DNA of 46,382 bases from a virus: the IMG/VR virus record IMGVR_UViG_3300025096_003057, positions 1 through 46,382 of that record; one strand, written 5' to 3'. Position 1 is the first letter of the stretch. Each line of letters starts with the position of its first letter. The position numbers were made by a program, and so were the translations under genes. The notes under the pieces were generated by a model. That model made no database searches and was not told the origin of the DNA. It saw nothing but the letters and a program-made list of their open reading frames with translations. Below, piece by piece: positions 7,783 through 14,924 of this stretch.

Positions 7783-8447
7783 AATCTTTTAACCCAAAAA
7801 GCCCTATTGTAATTAGTTTTCATATGACATTTCTTACATAAGGAAATTAGATTTTCTGACACACTATTCTTTTTATTATAATCAATATGATGTACTCCTA
7901 ACTTATAATCTAATTCTTCCTGTTTAATTCCGCATTCTTGGCAAGTATAATTATCTCTTTTTCTAATTTCCTCTTTTAACTTTTCATTAAATTCTATCCC
8001 ATATGGCTCAAAAGAAACACCGCCTACCCAGTTAGGATGGTCTTTCCCTAAAGAATATATACGATTCAGACTTATCTTTTCTCTGGTTTCTTTACTATGA
8101 TTCTTTCCGTACATACCATTATTTTTACCAACAGTAGCATTTCTAATTTTTTCTATAGTTGCTTTAGAATGTTTTCTACCAATATGAGCTTTTCTATTGA
8201 GCTCCTTCGTTTCTTTCGTATGATTCCTTCCATAAAAAGGATTATTTTTACCTAAATAATCTGGACTATTTAAACTCATTTTAATAAGTGATTCTTTAGA
8301 ATGTTTTTTACCAAGAAAAGGATTATTACTACCTCTATTCTGATGCCCATTAATAAAGGTATTAAACCTCTGATTATACTTATTCCAAATAGGAAATTCA
8401 CTACAACCACATTCACAAAACTTTTTTAGTAGATTTATTGTTCTCAT
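7770..8447 (-). CDS. HNH homing endonuclease with NUMOD3 repeats, 225 aa
   Basis: The N-terminal CECGCSEFPIW resembles a small zinc knuckle. Residues ~40-130 hold several NUMOD3-like DNA-binding repeats (NNPFLGKKHSKES, NNPFYGRNHTKET, HIGRKHSKATIEK, NNGMYGKNHSKET). The C-terminal ~80 residues are the HNH nuclease: CQECG, VHHIDYNKKN, ENLISLCKKCH. It sits between the E1 alpha and beta genes, beginning in an ATGA overlap with alpha and ending inside beta's start, so it is a free-standing insertion in the operon that left both hosts' frames intact. A close relative occurs at 42452-43126, which suggests movement within this genome. Domain call is firm; cleavage target unknown. Confidence 0.9.
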   Translation of the reverse strand: MRTINLLKKFCECGCSEFPIWNKYNQRFNTFINGHQNRGSNNPFLGKKHSKESLIKMSLNSPDYLGKNNPFYGRNHTKETKELNRKAHIGRKHSKATIEKIRNATVGKNNGMYGKNHSKETREKISLNRIYSLGKDHPNWVGGVSFEPYGIEFNEKLKEEIRKRDNYTCQECGIKQEELDYKLGVHHIDYNKKNSVSENLISLCKKCHMKTNYNRAFWVKRLCRN

Positions 8448-9313
8448 ACTGTACTTTTCACTTTTTCTAAACTCTTATTAACTTTCTTATTTATATTATA
8501 CTCAATTCCACTTACAACACCTGCATCAACTATATCTTTTATTAACTGTTTTTCTAACATCAACACAGGATCAACAGTTGTTATATCTGGTTTTACTCTA
8601 TATCCTTCATCATAATCTTCATTGATACCAACATGCTCAAGCATACGATGATAACTACAATGAAGAAACAACGGGGTTGTTTTATTCTTACAAACTTTAT
8701 AATAAATACTACTATAGTCACAAACACCGAACCAACCATAATTACTACGATGTAAATCCATATAGCACAATACAGTATTCAATTTTGAATGTACTGCCAA
8801 GCCATTATCTTCACAAACAAAAATAATAGGTAAATCATAAAGAAACGCAATATTAACACTTTCCCAAAATGCACCTTCCTGAACTGCACCATCACCAAAA
8901 AATACCACTACAATCTTATCATTCTTTTTTTGTTTATTTGCCCAAGCATAGCCACAAGCAACCGATATCTGACTTGCCACTATCGCCGACGACATTATGA
9001 ATCCTTTTTCAGGATAACATAAATGCATTGAACCGCCTCTTCCTCCAAGAACAGACTCTTTTCTGCCGTACATCTCTAAAAAGAATTGGTCAGTATCCTC
9101 TGTCCTTGCAAGAAAAGGAGCATGTGAACGGTACGAAGAGGAAACTTGTGCTCTATCGCCAAGCGATAAACATACAGCAGATGATATATGCTCAGAACCC
9201 ATGCTCATGTGCATGGGAGTCTTCATACCGTCATTATTATATTCTCTTATTATTGCATTCTCACATGCTCTGATGAGATACATTTTTTTGTAAAGCTCTA
9301 ACTCAATATTCAT
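8444..9313 (-). CDS. Thiamine-dependent E1 alpha-like subunit, 289 aa
   Basis: E1-alpha fold: HMSMGSEHISSAVC, SSYRSHAPFLA, GGRGGSMHLCYPE, and the thiamine-diphosphate motif VVVFFGDGAVQEGAFW...CEDN (GDG followed ~27 residues later by Asn). It is shorter than metabolic E1-alpha (usually over 320 aa) and lacks the regulatory serine loop. The stretch LEHVGINEDYDEGYR matches, from memory, E1-alpha-like proteins of lipopolysaccharide and antibiotic sugar clusters. Together with E1-beta (6715-7782) it should form a heterotetramer using thiamine diphosphate to transfer an activated acyl or aldehyde unit. Flanked by sugar-nucleotide genes; no lipoyl carrier is seen. Confidence 0.86.
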   Translation of the reverse strand: MNIELELYKKMYLIRACENAIIREYNNDGMKTPMHMSMGSEHISSAVCLSLGDRAQVSSSYRSHAPFLARTEDTDQFFLEMYGRKESVLGGRGGSMHLCYPEKGFIMSSAIVASQISVACGYAWANKQKKNDKIVVVFFGDGAVQEGAFWESVNIAFLYDLPIIFVCEDNGLAVHSKLNTVLCYMDLHRSNYGWFGVCDYSSIYYKVCKNKTTPLFLHCSYHRMLEHVGINEDYDEGYRVKPDITTVDPVLMLEKQLIKDIVDAGVVSGIEYNINKKVNKSLEKVKSTV

Positions 9314-9543
9314 TTTGGAGTTTCTTTAGATTTAATTGCCATATCAAGACCTATATCTTTTTCTCCGAAGCACTCCTCACCCTTTAGAAAAAGATCATAA
9401 TTAAAAGCAATGAACTTGAATAAAATTACTGCCGAACTTGTTTTTTCCAGTCTTGCAAATTCCTCAATCATCGCAAATTTTTGAACATAATCACGACTCA
9501 TGAAATTGAAAAATTCTTTTGTAAATTTGTCTTTTGTGATCAT
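9310..9543 (-). CDS. Small unknown protein, 77 aa
   Basis: Preceded by a good ribosome site (AGGA, nine bases before ATG) and ending in a 4-base overlap with the E1-alpha start. Predicted mostly helical and charged (MITKDKFTKEFFNFMSRD at the start, then FARLEKTSSAVILFKF), with no cysteine motif, signal peptide or membrane segment. I recognise no family. The overlap with E1-alpha suggests translational coupling. Confidence 0.55.
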   Translation of the reverse strand: MITKDKFTKEFFNFMSRDYVQKFAMIEEFARLEKTSSAVILFKFIAFNYDLFLKGEECFGEKDIGLDMAIKSKETPK

Positions 9544-9573
9544 ATTGATATTTCCTATAAAGGCAGATTTAGA

Positions 9574-9693
9574 TTAATTAACTGTTCCATATTTTTTCTG
9601 ATTAAATGTATATTTTACTGCAGTCTTAGCTGTTAATAAATTAATCAAAGCATTTGCTCCATTACTATCTCCTTCACTTTGACTTCCACCCAT
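9574..9693 (-). CDS. Small Gly/Asn-rich protein, 39 aa
   Basis: Starts with an ATG inside the last codons of the 133-aa membrane protein (20-base overlap, different frame) and runs through the otherwise empty gap to 9574. Sequence opens MGGSQSEGDSNGANALINLL and continues TAKTAVKYTFNQKKYGTVN. A Gly/Ser-rich head followed by an ALxxLLTAK helix is a pattern I recall in small phage proteins of unknown role encoded next to head or membrane proteins. GGTAC upstream is a poor ribosome site, so coupling to the upstream gene is probable. Confidence 0.45.
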   Translation of the reverse strand: MGGSQSEGDSNGANALINLLTAKTAVKYTFNQKKYGTVN

Positions 9694-10075
9694 CTGTACC
9701 CCTACCAGTACCTGCTAAAGGATTTGGCTCTCTTAATTTATTTCCATCTGAATCTACTTTTGGTAATTTCACTTTCACTCTTATTTTACTTTTTCCTGTT
9801 AAATCAGTAGGGTCAAGAATTTCTCTTTCCTGTGTTTCAGTAATATATGGACCATTGTCAATTTCAATAACCTCTTTAGTCACCCCTACTTCATTTTTTA
9901 AAACTTGTACTTTGCTTCTTGCTTTGACTAATTCTTCTTCCTTCTTTCTTAAAAGCTCTTCTTTTTCTTCAATAGACACACCTCCTTTCTTTTTAAAAGA
10001 TTTATTAATAATCCAGTATAAAACACCAAAAATTATTCCTGTTACAACTATAGTCCCAAGTATTTGTGCGAACAT
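9674..10075 (-). CDS. Single-pass membrane protein with coiled coil, 133 aa
   Basis: Residues ~4-25 form a transmembrane segment (ILGTIVVTGIIFGVLYWII), followed by a basic stop-transfer NKSFKKKGG and a long coiled coil (~33-65, EEKEELLRKKEEELVKARS). The C-terminal half is polar with IRVKVKLPKVDSDGN, probably beta-structured and cytoplasmic. A GGAGGG-like ribosome site lies just upstream. Function unknown; topology suggests an inner-membrane anchor. The small gene at 9574 starts within its last codons. Confidence 0.65.
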   Translation of the reverse strand: MFAQILGTIVVTGIIFGVLYWIINKSFKKKGGVSIEEKEELLRKKEEELVKARSKVQVLKNEVGVTKEVIEIDNGPYITETQEREILDPTDLTGKSKIRVKVKLPKVDSDGNKLREPNPLAGTGRGTDGWKSK

Positions 10076-10090
10076 TTCACCCTCCTTTCT

Positions 10091-11119
10091 TCACTTATCA
10101 ACACTTTTGACTTTCCAAGGATTAATTTTTAACTCCTCCCTCCAATAAGTTAAGATAGAATAAAGCGTGTCATCAATACTGTATAAAGGTTCCCACCCTG
10201 TCAGCTTTCTAAACTTTGAAGAATCTGGAATCTGAGTTGTAACATCAGAAAGTCTTATTAATTTTTTATCAATACTAACCCTATCAAATTCTACTCCCAA
10301 GTCAGATAGCTCAAGTAATTTTTTTAAAATATGGCGTATAGTAATTTCCTTATCTCCTCCGATATTAAAAACTTCCCCATAGTCTTTAACTTTAGTTACT
10401 AATAACCAATAAGCTCTTACAGCATCACGAACATCCATAAAAGTTCTACTTGAATAAAGATTCCCGACTTTCATTTCCTTCAGTAATCCTAATTCAATTC
10501 CAACAATTTGTTTTGCAAAAGCTGATAAGACAAATACATCTCCTCTCCTTGCTCCACTATGGCTAAATAATCTTGTCCTTAATATTTTAATTCCATAACT
10601 TTGATGATATTGATAACCCAACATATCCTCAGCTACCTTACTAACAGCGTATGGAGATACTGGTTTTAATGGAGTCAACTCATTTGTAGGTTGGTCTTCT
10701 TTTAACACTTCCCCATACACCTCTGATGAAGAAGCAATTTGTATTACAGGGTCAATCTCTCCTATAGCGTGTCGAAAACGGACTGCCTCCAACAAATTAC
10801 AAGTTCCAATTACATTTCTTTGTAAAGTATCTATTGGAGAGGTAAAAGAAGTTTTCACATAAGATTGTGCAGCAAGATGAAAAATAATTTCTGGTTTAAT
10901 CTTTCTTACAAGTATTTTTAAAGAAGCTAAATCTAATAAATCACCTTCCACTAATTTAATTTGATTAATACAACTTTTTAAATTTTCCCGATTACTTCTC
11001 CATCTACAAAGCCCATATACCTCATGCTCTTCTTGTAGATTTAAAATATGTTCTGCTAAATGACTTCCTACAAATCCAGTTATTCCTGTTATTAATACTC
11101 TAATATTACCTTTATTCAT
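10091..11119 (-). CDS. GDP-mannose 4,6-dehydratase-like nucleotide-sugar dehydratase, 342 aa
   Basis: Extended SDR with ITGITGFVGSHLAE (~11-24), GLCRWRSNRENL, FHLAAQSYVKTSF, IQIASSSEVYGEV (Ser/Glu of dehydratases), and an intact catalytic YAVSK (~158-162). FSHSGARRGDVFVLSAFAKQ and SRTFMDVRDAV match GDP-mannose 4,6-dehydratase and the related 4-reductase RMD. This is the only member of the cluster's SDR set with canonical YxxxK, so it is the likely entry enzyme that makes the 4-keto-6-deoxy sugar. Full length. A broken paralogue lies just upstream at 11279-11479. Confidence 0.88.
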   Translation of the reverse strand: MNKGNIRVLITGITGFVGSHLAEHILNLQEEHEVYGLCRWRSNRENLKSCINQIKLVEGDLLDLASLKILVRKIKPEIIFHLAAQSYVKTSFTSPIDTLQRNVIGTCNLLEAVRFRHAIGEIDPVIQIASSSEVYGEVLKEDQPTNELTPLKPVSPYAVSKVAEDMLGYQYHQSYGIKILRTRLFSHSGARRGDVFVLSAFAKQIVGIELGLLKEMKVGNLYSSRTFMDVRDAVRAYWLLVTKVKDYGEVFNIGGDKEITIRHILKKLLELSDLGVEFDRVSIDKKLIRLSDVTTQIPDSSKFRKLTGWEPLYSIDDTLYSILTYWREELKINPWKVKSVDK

Positions 11120-11170
11120 TCATATCACCCCTTTATCCTTACAAAAACGGCTCTATTTTGGACAAACTAT

Positions 11171-11272
11171 TCAAAGGGTATATTTCGTCCCACATGAGTG
11201 GCAAAAACCGCACTTCGGGCATCTTCTACCGTCATTTATAAATTCCTGTCCACATTGTAAACATTGGATCAT
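11171..11272 (-). CDS. Zinc-ribbon mini-protein, 33 aa
   Basis: Short frame with a strong ribosome site (AAGGAG ten bases before ATG). The product has six cysteines arranged as three CxxC pairs: CLQCG, CPKCGF and CHSCG, typical of a treble or double zinc ribbon. It lies between the dehydratase at 10091 and the truncated dehydratase copy, whose stop codon is part of its ribosome site. Function unknown; small zinc ribbons commonly bind nucleic acid or protein. Confidence 0.62.
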   Translation of the reverse strand: MIQCLQCGQEFINDGRRCPKCGFCHSCGTKYTL

Positions 11273-11278
11273 TTATTA

Positions 11279-11479
11279 TTACTCCTTAAAAATTATACTC
11301 CCGACATTCAATAATAAATCACCTTCTAATAACTTTAAATTTTTATCATTGATACAATTCTTCAAATTATCTCTGGGACTTCGCCATCTACATAATCCAT
11401 AAACAATATGTTCTTCATTTAAAGCTAAAATATACTCAGCAAGAAAACTCCCAACAAACCCAGTTGTCCCCGTTATCAA
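11279..11479 (-). pseudogene. Truncated GDP-mannose dehydratase paralogue (first ~57 residues only)
   Basis: Begins with a TTG start that shares bases with the recombinase stop (TTGA), with AAAGGAG upstream. ITGTTGFVGSFLAEYILAL, then EEHIVYGLCRWRSPRDNL and KLLEGDLL, aligns with the first ~60 residues of the dehydratase at 10091 but breaks into LNVGSIIFKE and stops. The active-site half is missing. At DNA level the two copies look clearly diverged, so this is either an old duplication or a separately acquired relative, not a recent copy. It may still be translated, but could only be a Rossmann fragment. Confidence 0.8.
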
Positions 11480-12480
11480 AATTCGACTCCTTTATATTTT
11501 CCTTTCCTCGGCATAAAACTGTCTTCAATATCATTCCAAACTTCTATCGTTCTAATATTAATAGAATCTCTCAATTTATCATCGCCACTAATTACTTCAA
11601 AAGCCTTATCAATATCAACAATTTTTTTATCTTTATTTTTTTTCATTGGCAATTTAATACCATCTAATCCATTGTCAACAGAAGACAAATAATTTATTGA
11701 TGCCTCTATATCATTGATACCATACCGATACAAAATAGGAAATTCGCATTCTCTTAAAGGCAACCCCACCTTATTCTTCTTACATCTCGCCCTAACTCTT
11801 CTACCTATTATCTTTTTAATTCCTCTTTTAGTTTTAACTATTCCTCCAGTATCATGTAACCAAAGAACTTGAGAGGCATAAAAATCCATTGCTCTCCCAC
11901 CTGATCGTTTTTGTTTTTCTCCAAACATAGCCCCTATCTTATCTCTTAATTGAGAAAGTACCATAAAATGAGTTTGACTTTTATTAATATTTGAAGTTAA
12001 TTTCCTAAATAAAGAAGACATCCTTTCTGCTCTTCTTGCTCCATGAAATCCTGACTCATCAAAATCACACCTGATTTCTTCAGAAGATTCTAAAGCATCA
12101 AGAGAATCTAAAACGTAAAATTTAGGTCTGTGTAACTCTTTCTTAACCACATCTAATAAATTTGTAAATAAACCACCAATAGTAAATACATTCTCAATAA
12201 AATGCACCTTGTCTAAAGGAACTCCAATTGCTTCAGCATTAGTAAAATTAAATGCTGATTCGGATTCATGATAAATAATTTGTCCTTTAGGATATTTAAA
12301 AGCAAAATTAGCACAAGCCTCCATCGCTAACAGAGTTTTCCCGCTACTTTTATCGCCAACCACATTGCTAATTCTACCTAAAGGAAACCCCCCACCTAAA
12401 GTACAATCCAACACAGCACATCCGGAAGAGATAAAATCAAATTCTGGTTTAGACTTTTTTACTTTTATTCCTTTTTTCAT
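11476..12480 (-). CDS. RecA/UvsX-like recombinase, 334 aa
   Basis: RecA-fold ATPase: FISSGCAVLDCTLGGGFPLG, Walker A VGDKSSGKT (~42-50), YHESESAF (catalytic-Glu strand), FYVLDSLDALES (Walker B, ~121-132), VLSQLRDKIGAMFG (the Q-loop / L2 equivalent) and RSGGRAMDFYASQVLW. Length and motif order fit phage RecA homologues of the UvsX group. It should form filaments on single-stranded DNA and drive strand exchange for recombination-dependent replication and repair, working with the gp32-like protein encoded immediately upstream in transcription. Its stop overlaps the truncated dehydratase start. Confidence 0.88.
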   Translation of the reverse strand: MKKGIKVKKSKPEFDFISSGCAVLDCTLGGGFPLGRISNVVGDKSSGKTLLAMEACANFAFKYPKGQIIYHESESAFNFTNAEAIGVPLDKVHFIENVFTIGGLFTNLLDVVKKELHRPKFYVLDSLDALESSEEIRCDFDESGFHGARRAERMSSLFRKLTSNINKSQTHFMVLSQLRDKIGAMFGEKQKRSGGRAMDFYASQVLWLHDTGGIVKTKRGIKKIIGRRVRARCKKNKVGLPLRECEFPILYRYGINDIEASINYLSSVDNGLDGIKLPMKKNKDKKIVDIDKAFEVISGDDKLRDSINIRTIEVWNDIEDSFMPRKGKYKGVEF

Positions 12481-13365
12481 TTATCTTCCGCTCCTTACCT
12501 TTCGTTTCAATCTATCTCTAACAGACTCTTTTTCAGATTCTGTATCTTCTGGTTCACTACTTCTACTTTGTCTTGAACTCCTTCTTGTAGGAGGGGAATG
12601 ATCTGGCACGTCTTCCTCTGGCTCTTCAGAATCTGCATCTTGTCTTGAATGACTTTCAGACTCTTTCTCTTCTTCCTCTTCTACTCCACCACCAAAAAAA
12701 TCAGCCTTCAATGTATCATACGTTGGCTCATCAGCAAGCACATCAGCAAAAGATACTAACTGATCTTCCCACTCATTAGATCCTATCTCTGAAGATTCTC
12801 TTTCTACAAAAGCCTTATACTTCGTGTGCATCCCTTTACCCTCTTTTGTCACTACAATATCATACCCGTTATCAATGTTAGCAATATCAATAGTAATGTT
12901 TTTTCTCTTATCCTCCATCTGATCAAAAATATCTACCGCCACCTGCCATCTTGACGCTGCATAAAGTTGAACTCCCTTTTTCTCATCCTCCCGATCAATA
13001 ATGAAAAACAAGGTCTTTGCTCCAGGTTTAAATTGATTACATACTTTATCCTCTTCTCCCGCATCCTTAAGATTTTCATACTCTTCGCATACTGGGCAAG
13101 GACTTACTGAAGAATTCTTTGGAGACATCTCTTTTGGGCATAAAAAATATTTCTTGCTTTGAGGATTATAATGTATCCAAATATGACACCAGATATTAAA
13201 ATCTTTATCACAAGAAGGTAAAATCCTTATGTAATTATCTCCCTCTTTAGGTGTCCATAATTCAATGTCATCAGGTAAATCCAAATAAAAAGTTCCTCCA
13301 TCTTTTACATTCTCCGCCCTCACGCTTTCAGGATTTGCCCCATAAAACTTTCTTCTTTTAGCCAT
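12481..13365 (-). CDS. gp32-like single-stranded DNA-binding protein, 294 aa
   Basis: The frame opens at 13383, but the ATG at 13365 follows GGAGG with six-base spacing and begins MAKRRKFYG, so it is used. Features of T4 gp32-type proteins: basic N-terminus, WTPKEGDNYIRILP, a zinc-binding set (CHIWIHYN, CPKEMSPKNSSVSPCPVC) in the first third, an OB-like core, and a long acidic C-terminal tail (EEEEEKESESHS, SEEPEEDVPDHSP) as used to recruit partner proteins. The very end is basic (RDRLKRKVRSGR), which is unusual, since gp32 tails normally end acidic. It coats single strands at the replication fork and in recombination. Confidence 0.82.
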   Translation of the reverse strand: MAKRRKFYGANPESVRAENVKDGGTFYLDLPDDIELWTPKEGDNYIRILPSCDKDFNIWCHIWIHYNPQSKKYFLCPKEMSPKNSSVSPCPVCEEYENLKDAGEEDKVCNQFKPGAKTLFFIIDREDEKKGVQLYAASRWQVAVDIFDQMEDKRKNITIDIANIDNGYDIVVTKEGKGMHTKYKAFVERESSEIGSNEWEDQLVSFADVLADEPTYDTLKADFFGGGVEEEEEKESESHSRQDADSEEPEEDVPDHSPPTRRSSRQSRSSEPEDTESEKESVRDRLKRKVRSGR

Positions 13366-13486
13366 TCCTTTCCTCCTTTTCATAATCTATCTTACTGTTA
13401 AAATAAGCACGAGTAATCAATCTCGCACCAATATAAATAATAATTAATGCTAAAACTATATATGGTATATATTTTAAATACTCCAT
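13358..13486 (-). CDS. Small single-pass membrane protein, 42 aa
   Basis: Fits the gap between the 154-aa coiled-coil gene and the gp32-like gene, overlapping the latter by eight bases. MEYLKYIPYIVLALIIIYIG gives one transmembrane helix, followed by a polar, charged tail (ARLITRAYFNSKIDYEKEERNG). The tail codons double as the ribosome-binding site of the gp32-like gene, so the two are probably coupled. No family recognised. Confidence 0.5.
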   Translation of the reverse strand: MEYLKYIPYIVLALIIIYIGARLITRAYFNSKIDYEKEERNG

Positions 13487-13488
13487 TA

Positions 13489-13953
13489 TTAATTACCTTT
13501 CTTTTTCTTTGACCGTTTATGACTATGTGACTCTCTACCAGATTTTTCAGCTTCTGTTTCAGCCCGACTCCAATAAGTACTATTATGCAATTCTATCAAA
13601 CCCCTTATCATTTCTTTTCTCTGCATGAAAGCATCCCTAACTACTCTTGATTTCTCTGCTTTCTTTTTCGCTTCATAATAATCATCTTGTGCTGTTTGAA
13701 AATTTTTATCTAAAATTATTTGATTTTCTATAGCTTTTTCAGTTGGTTTTTTATCACCTGCCTTTAACGCATTAGTGACATTTTCCTTATACAAATCCGC
13801 TCTCAATTCCTCCATTTCGATTTTGCATATTTCCATTTCATGAATCAAATCGGGAACCTGAGAAGCGTATTCATCATACAACACAGGTTGATTAATACAC
13901 TCCTCATCCAAATTATCTTTATCTATCTTCAAATATTTTGTGTAATCTTCCAT
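13489..13953 (-). CDS. Helical coiled-coil protein between SSB and clamp loader, 154 aa
   Basis: Acidic-to-basic, nearly all-helical protein. It begins MEDYTKYLKIDKDNLDEEC, has a long coiled coil (~35-125) and ends in a basic tail KRSKKKKGN. AAAGGAG precedes the ATG, and a TGAGTATAATA box is 17 bases further upstream. Phages of this replication type often encode such a helical protein near the SSB and polymerase. A recombination-mediator (UvsY-like) role is possible from position and architecture, but I see no diagnostic motif. Confidence 0.55.
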   Translation of the reverse strand: MEDYTKYLKIDKDNLDEECINQPVLYDEYASQVPDLIHEMEICKIEMEELRADLYKENVTNALKAGDKKPTEKAIENQIILDKNFQTAQDDYYEAKKKAEKSRVVRDAFMQRKEMIRGLIELHNSTYWSRAETEAEKSGRESHSHKRSKKKKGN

Positions 13954-13969
13954 CTTCTCCTTTCAATAT

Positions 13970-13980
13970 TATTATACTCA
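13970..13980 (-). promoter_or_regulatory. TGAGTATAATA box, candidate phage promoter
   Basis: Reverse-strand AATGAGTATAATAATATTG contains a perfect -10 hexamer TATAAT. Transcription from it would start just before the AAAGGAG/ATG of the gene at 13953. The same box occurs 5' of several other genes (8494, 18579, 20487, 26889, and variants at 28476 and 33662). No clear TTGACA -35 is seen. Confidence 0.45.
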
Positions 13981-13993
13981 TTTTTAAAACTAA

Positions 13994-14920
13994 CTAACCT
14001 AAATAAGCCATACTTAATCGAAGTAAAAAATCATTTCTCTGGCAAGCATAATCTAAAGGTCCAACAAAGGTATCCATTAATTTTGTAAATCTTTCAATAT
14101 CAGTATCAGTATTTTTAACATTCAATAAACAACTCCCCAGATATCCCATAACAATAGCTTTTAAAGCTTCATAATCCTGCGTCTTTGGTAAACCTTTAAA
14201 AATCTCAACTATGTTTTTCCACTTACCTCTTTTGACTATTAATCTACACAACTCTATAGCTTCAGATTCATATAAATCTTTATATACAAGATCAATAGCT
14301 TCATCTACATCTGTAACTCCGTTTAACATTCCTAATCTGGTCAATGCTTCTCTTGGGATTCCATTAGATGTTTCTACTATTAAATTAAATATCTCATCTG
14401 AAATATTTAAATTAGCTTCCTTAATAACCCTCTCAATAACTTTTTTAATATCGGCAAATCGTAATGGCTTCACTTCATATTCATAACAACGACTTCTTAT
14501 AGTCTTCAATATCTTTTGTGGATCAGTAGAACAAAAAATAAAATGTGACCCAGCGGTAGGAGTCTCAACCGTTGTTAATAAAGCATTCTGAGATTCCTTA
14601 GTTAACATATGACATTCATCAAATATAAATACTTTTGGGGAACCATCAAAATTTCTATATTTTGAATCTTCAATAATTTGTCGGACAGTATCTATACCCC
14701 TATTATTAGCTGCATTTATATCCGCAACAGTAGTACTACCAAGCATCTTTGCTACTATCTTCCCTAAAGTAGTTTTCCCTGTACCAGCTTCACCATAAAA
14801 TAAAAAAGCAGATGTTATAGAATCTTTATTCTCAAATTGTTTTTTCAAACTATCAACTATTCCTCTGTTACCAACAAAATCATCTAAATGATCAGGTCTA
14901 TAAGCTGTGTGATAAGACAT
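13994..14920 (-). CDS. Replication clamp-loader ATPase (gp44/RFC/DnaX type), 308 aa
   Basis: AAA+ clamp loader: MSYHTAYRPDHLDDFVGN opening, Walker A GEAGTGKTT (~44-52), Walker B FIFDECHML (DECH; ~98-106), sensor 1 FIFCSTDP, and the SRC motif RSRCYEYE (arginine finger). The C-terminal half is a helical collar. Length matches small-subunit loaders such as T4 gp44. It loads the sliding-clamp-like protein (17289-18377) onto primed DNA for the polymerase (14925-17288) that lies just upstream in the same operon. No separate small gp62-like partner was identified. Confidence 0.9.
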   Translation of the reverse strand: MSYHTAYRPDHLDDFVGNRGIVDSLKKQFENKDSITSAFLFYGEAGTGKTTLGKIVAKMLGSTTVADINAANNRGIDTVRQIIEDSKYRNFDGSPKVFIFDECHMLTKESQNALLTTVETPTAGSHFIFCSTDPQKILKTIRSRCYEYEVKPLRFADIKKVIERVIKEANLNISDEIFNLIVETSNGIPREALTRLGMLNGVTDVDEAIDLVYKDLYESEAIELCRLIVKRGKWKNIVEIFKGLPKTQDYEALKAIVMGYLGSCLLNVKNTDTDIERFTKLMDTFVGPLDYACQRNDFLLRLSMAYLG

Positions 14921-14924
14921 ATTT

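Noticed and set aside
7770-8447. Group I intron around the NUMOD3-HNH genes
   Set aside because: Neither flanking gene is interrupted; both HNH genes sit between complete neighbours with short overlaps, so they are free-standing.
6715-9313. Phage-borne pyruvate dehydrogenase complex for central metabolism
   Set aside because: No E2 lipoyl acyltransferase or E3 is encoded in the window, and both subunits look like the sugar-cluster type.
9654-10148. Plus-strand open frame of 164 codons opposite the 133-aa membrane protein
   Set aside because: No ribosome site and a low-complexity Ser/Phe/Leu product typical of the antisense of an A-rich gene. The minus-strand gene has a clear transmembrane/coiled-coil design and operon spacing.
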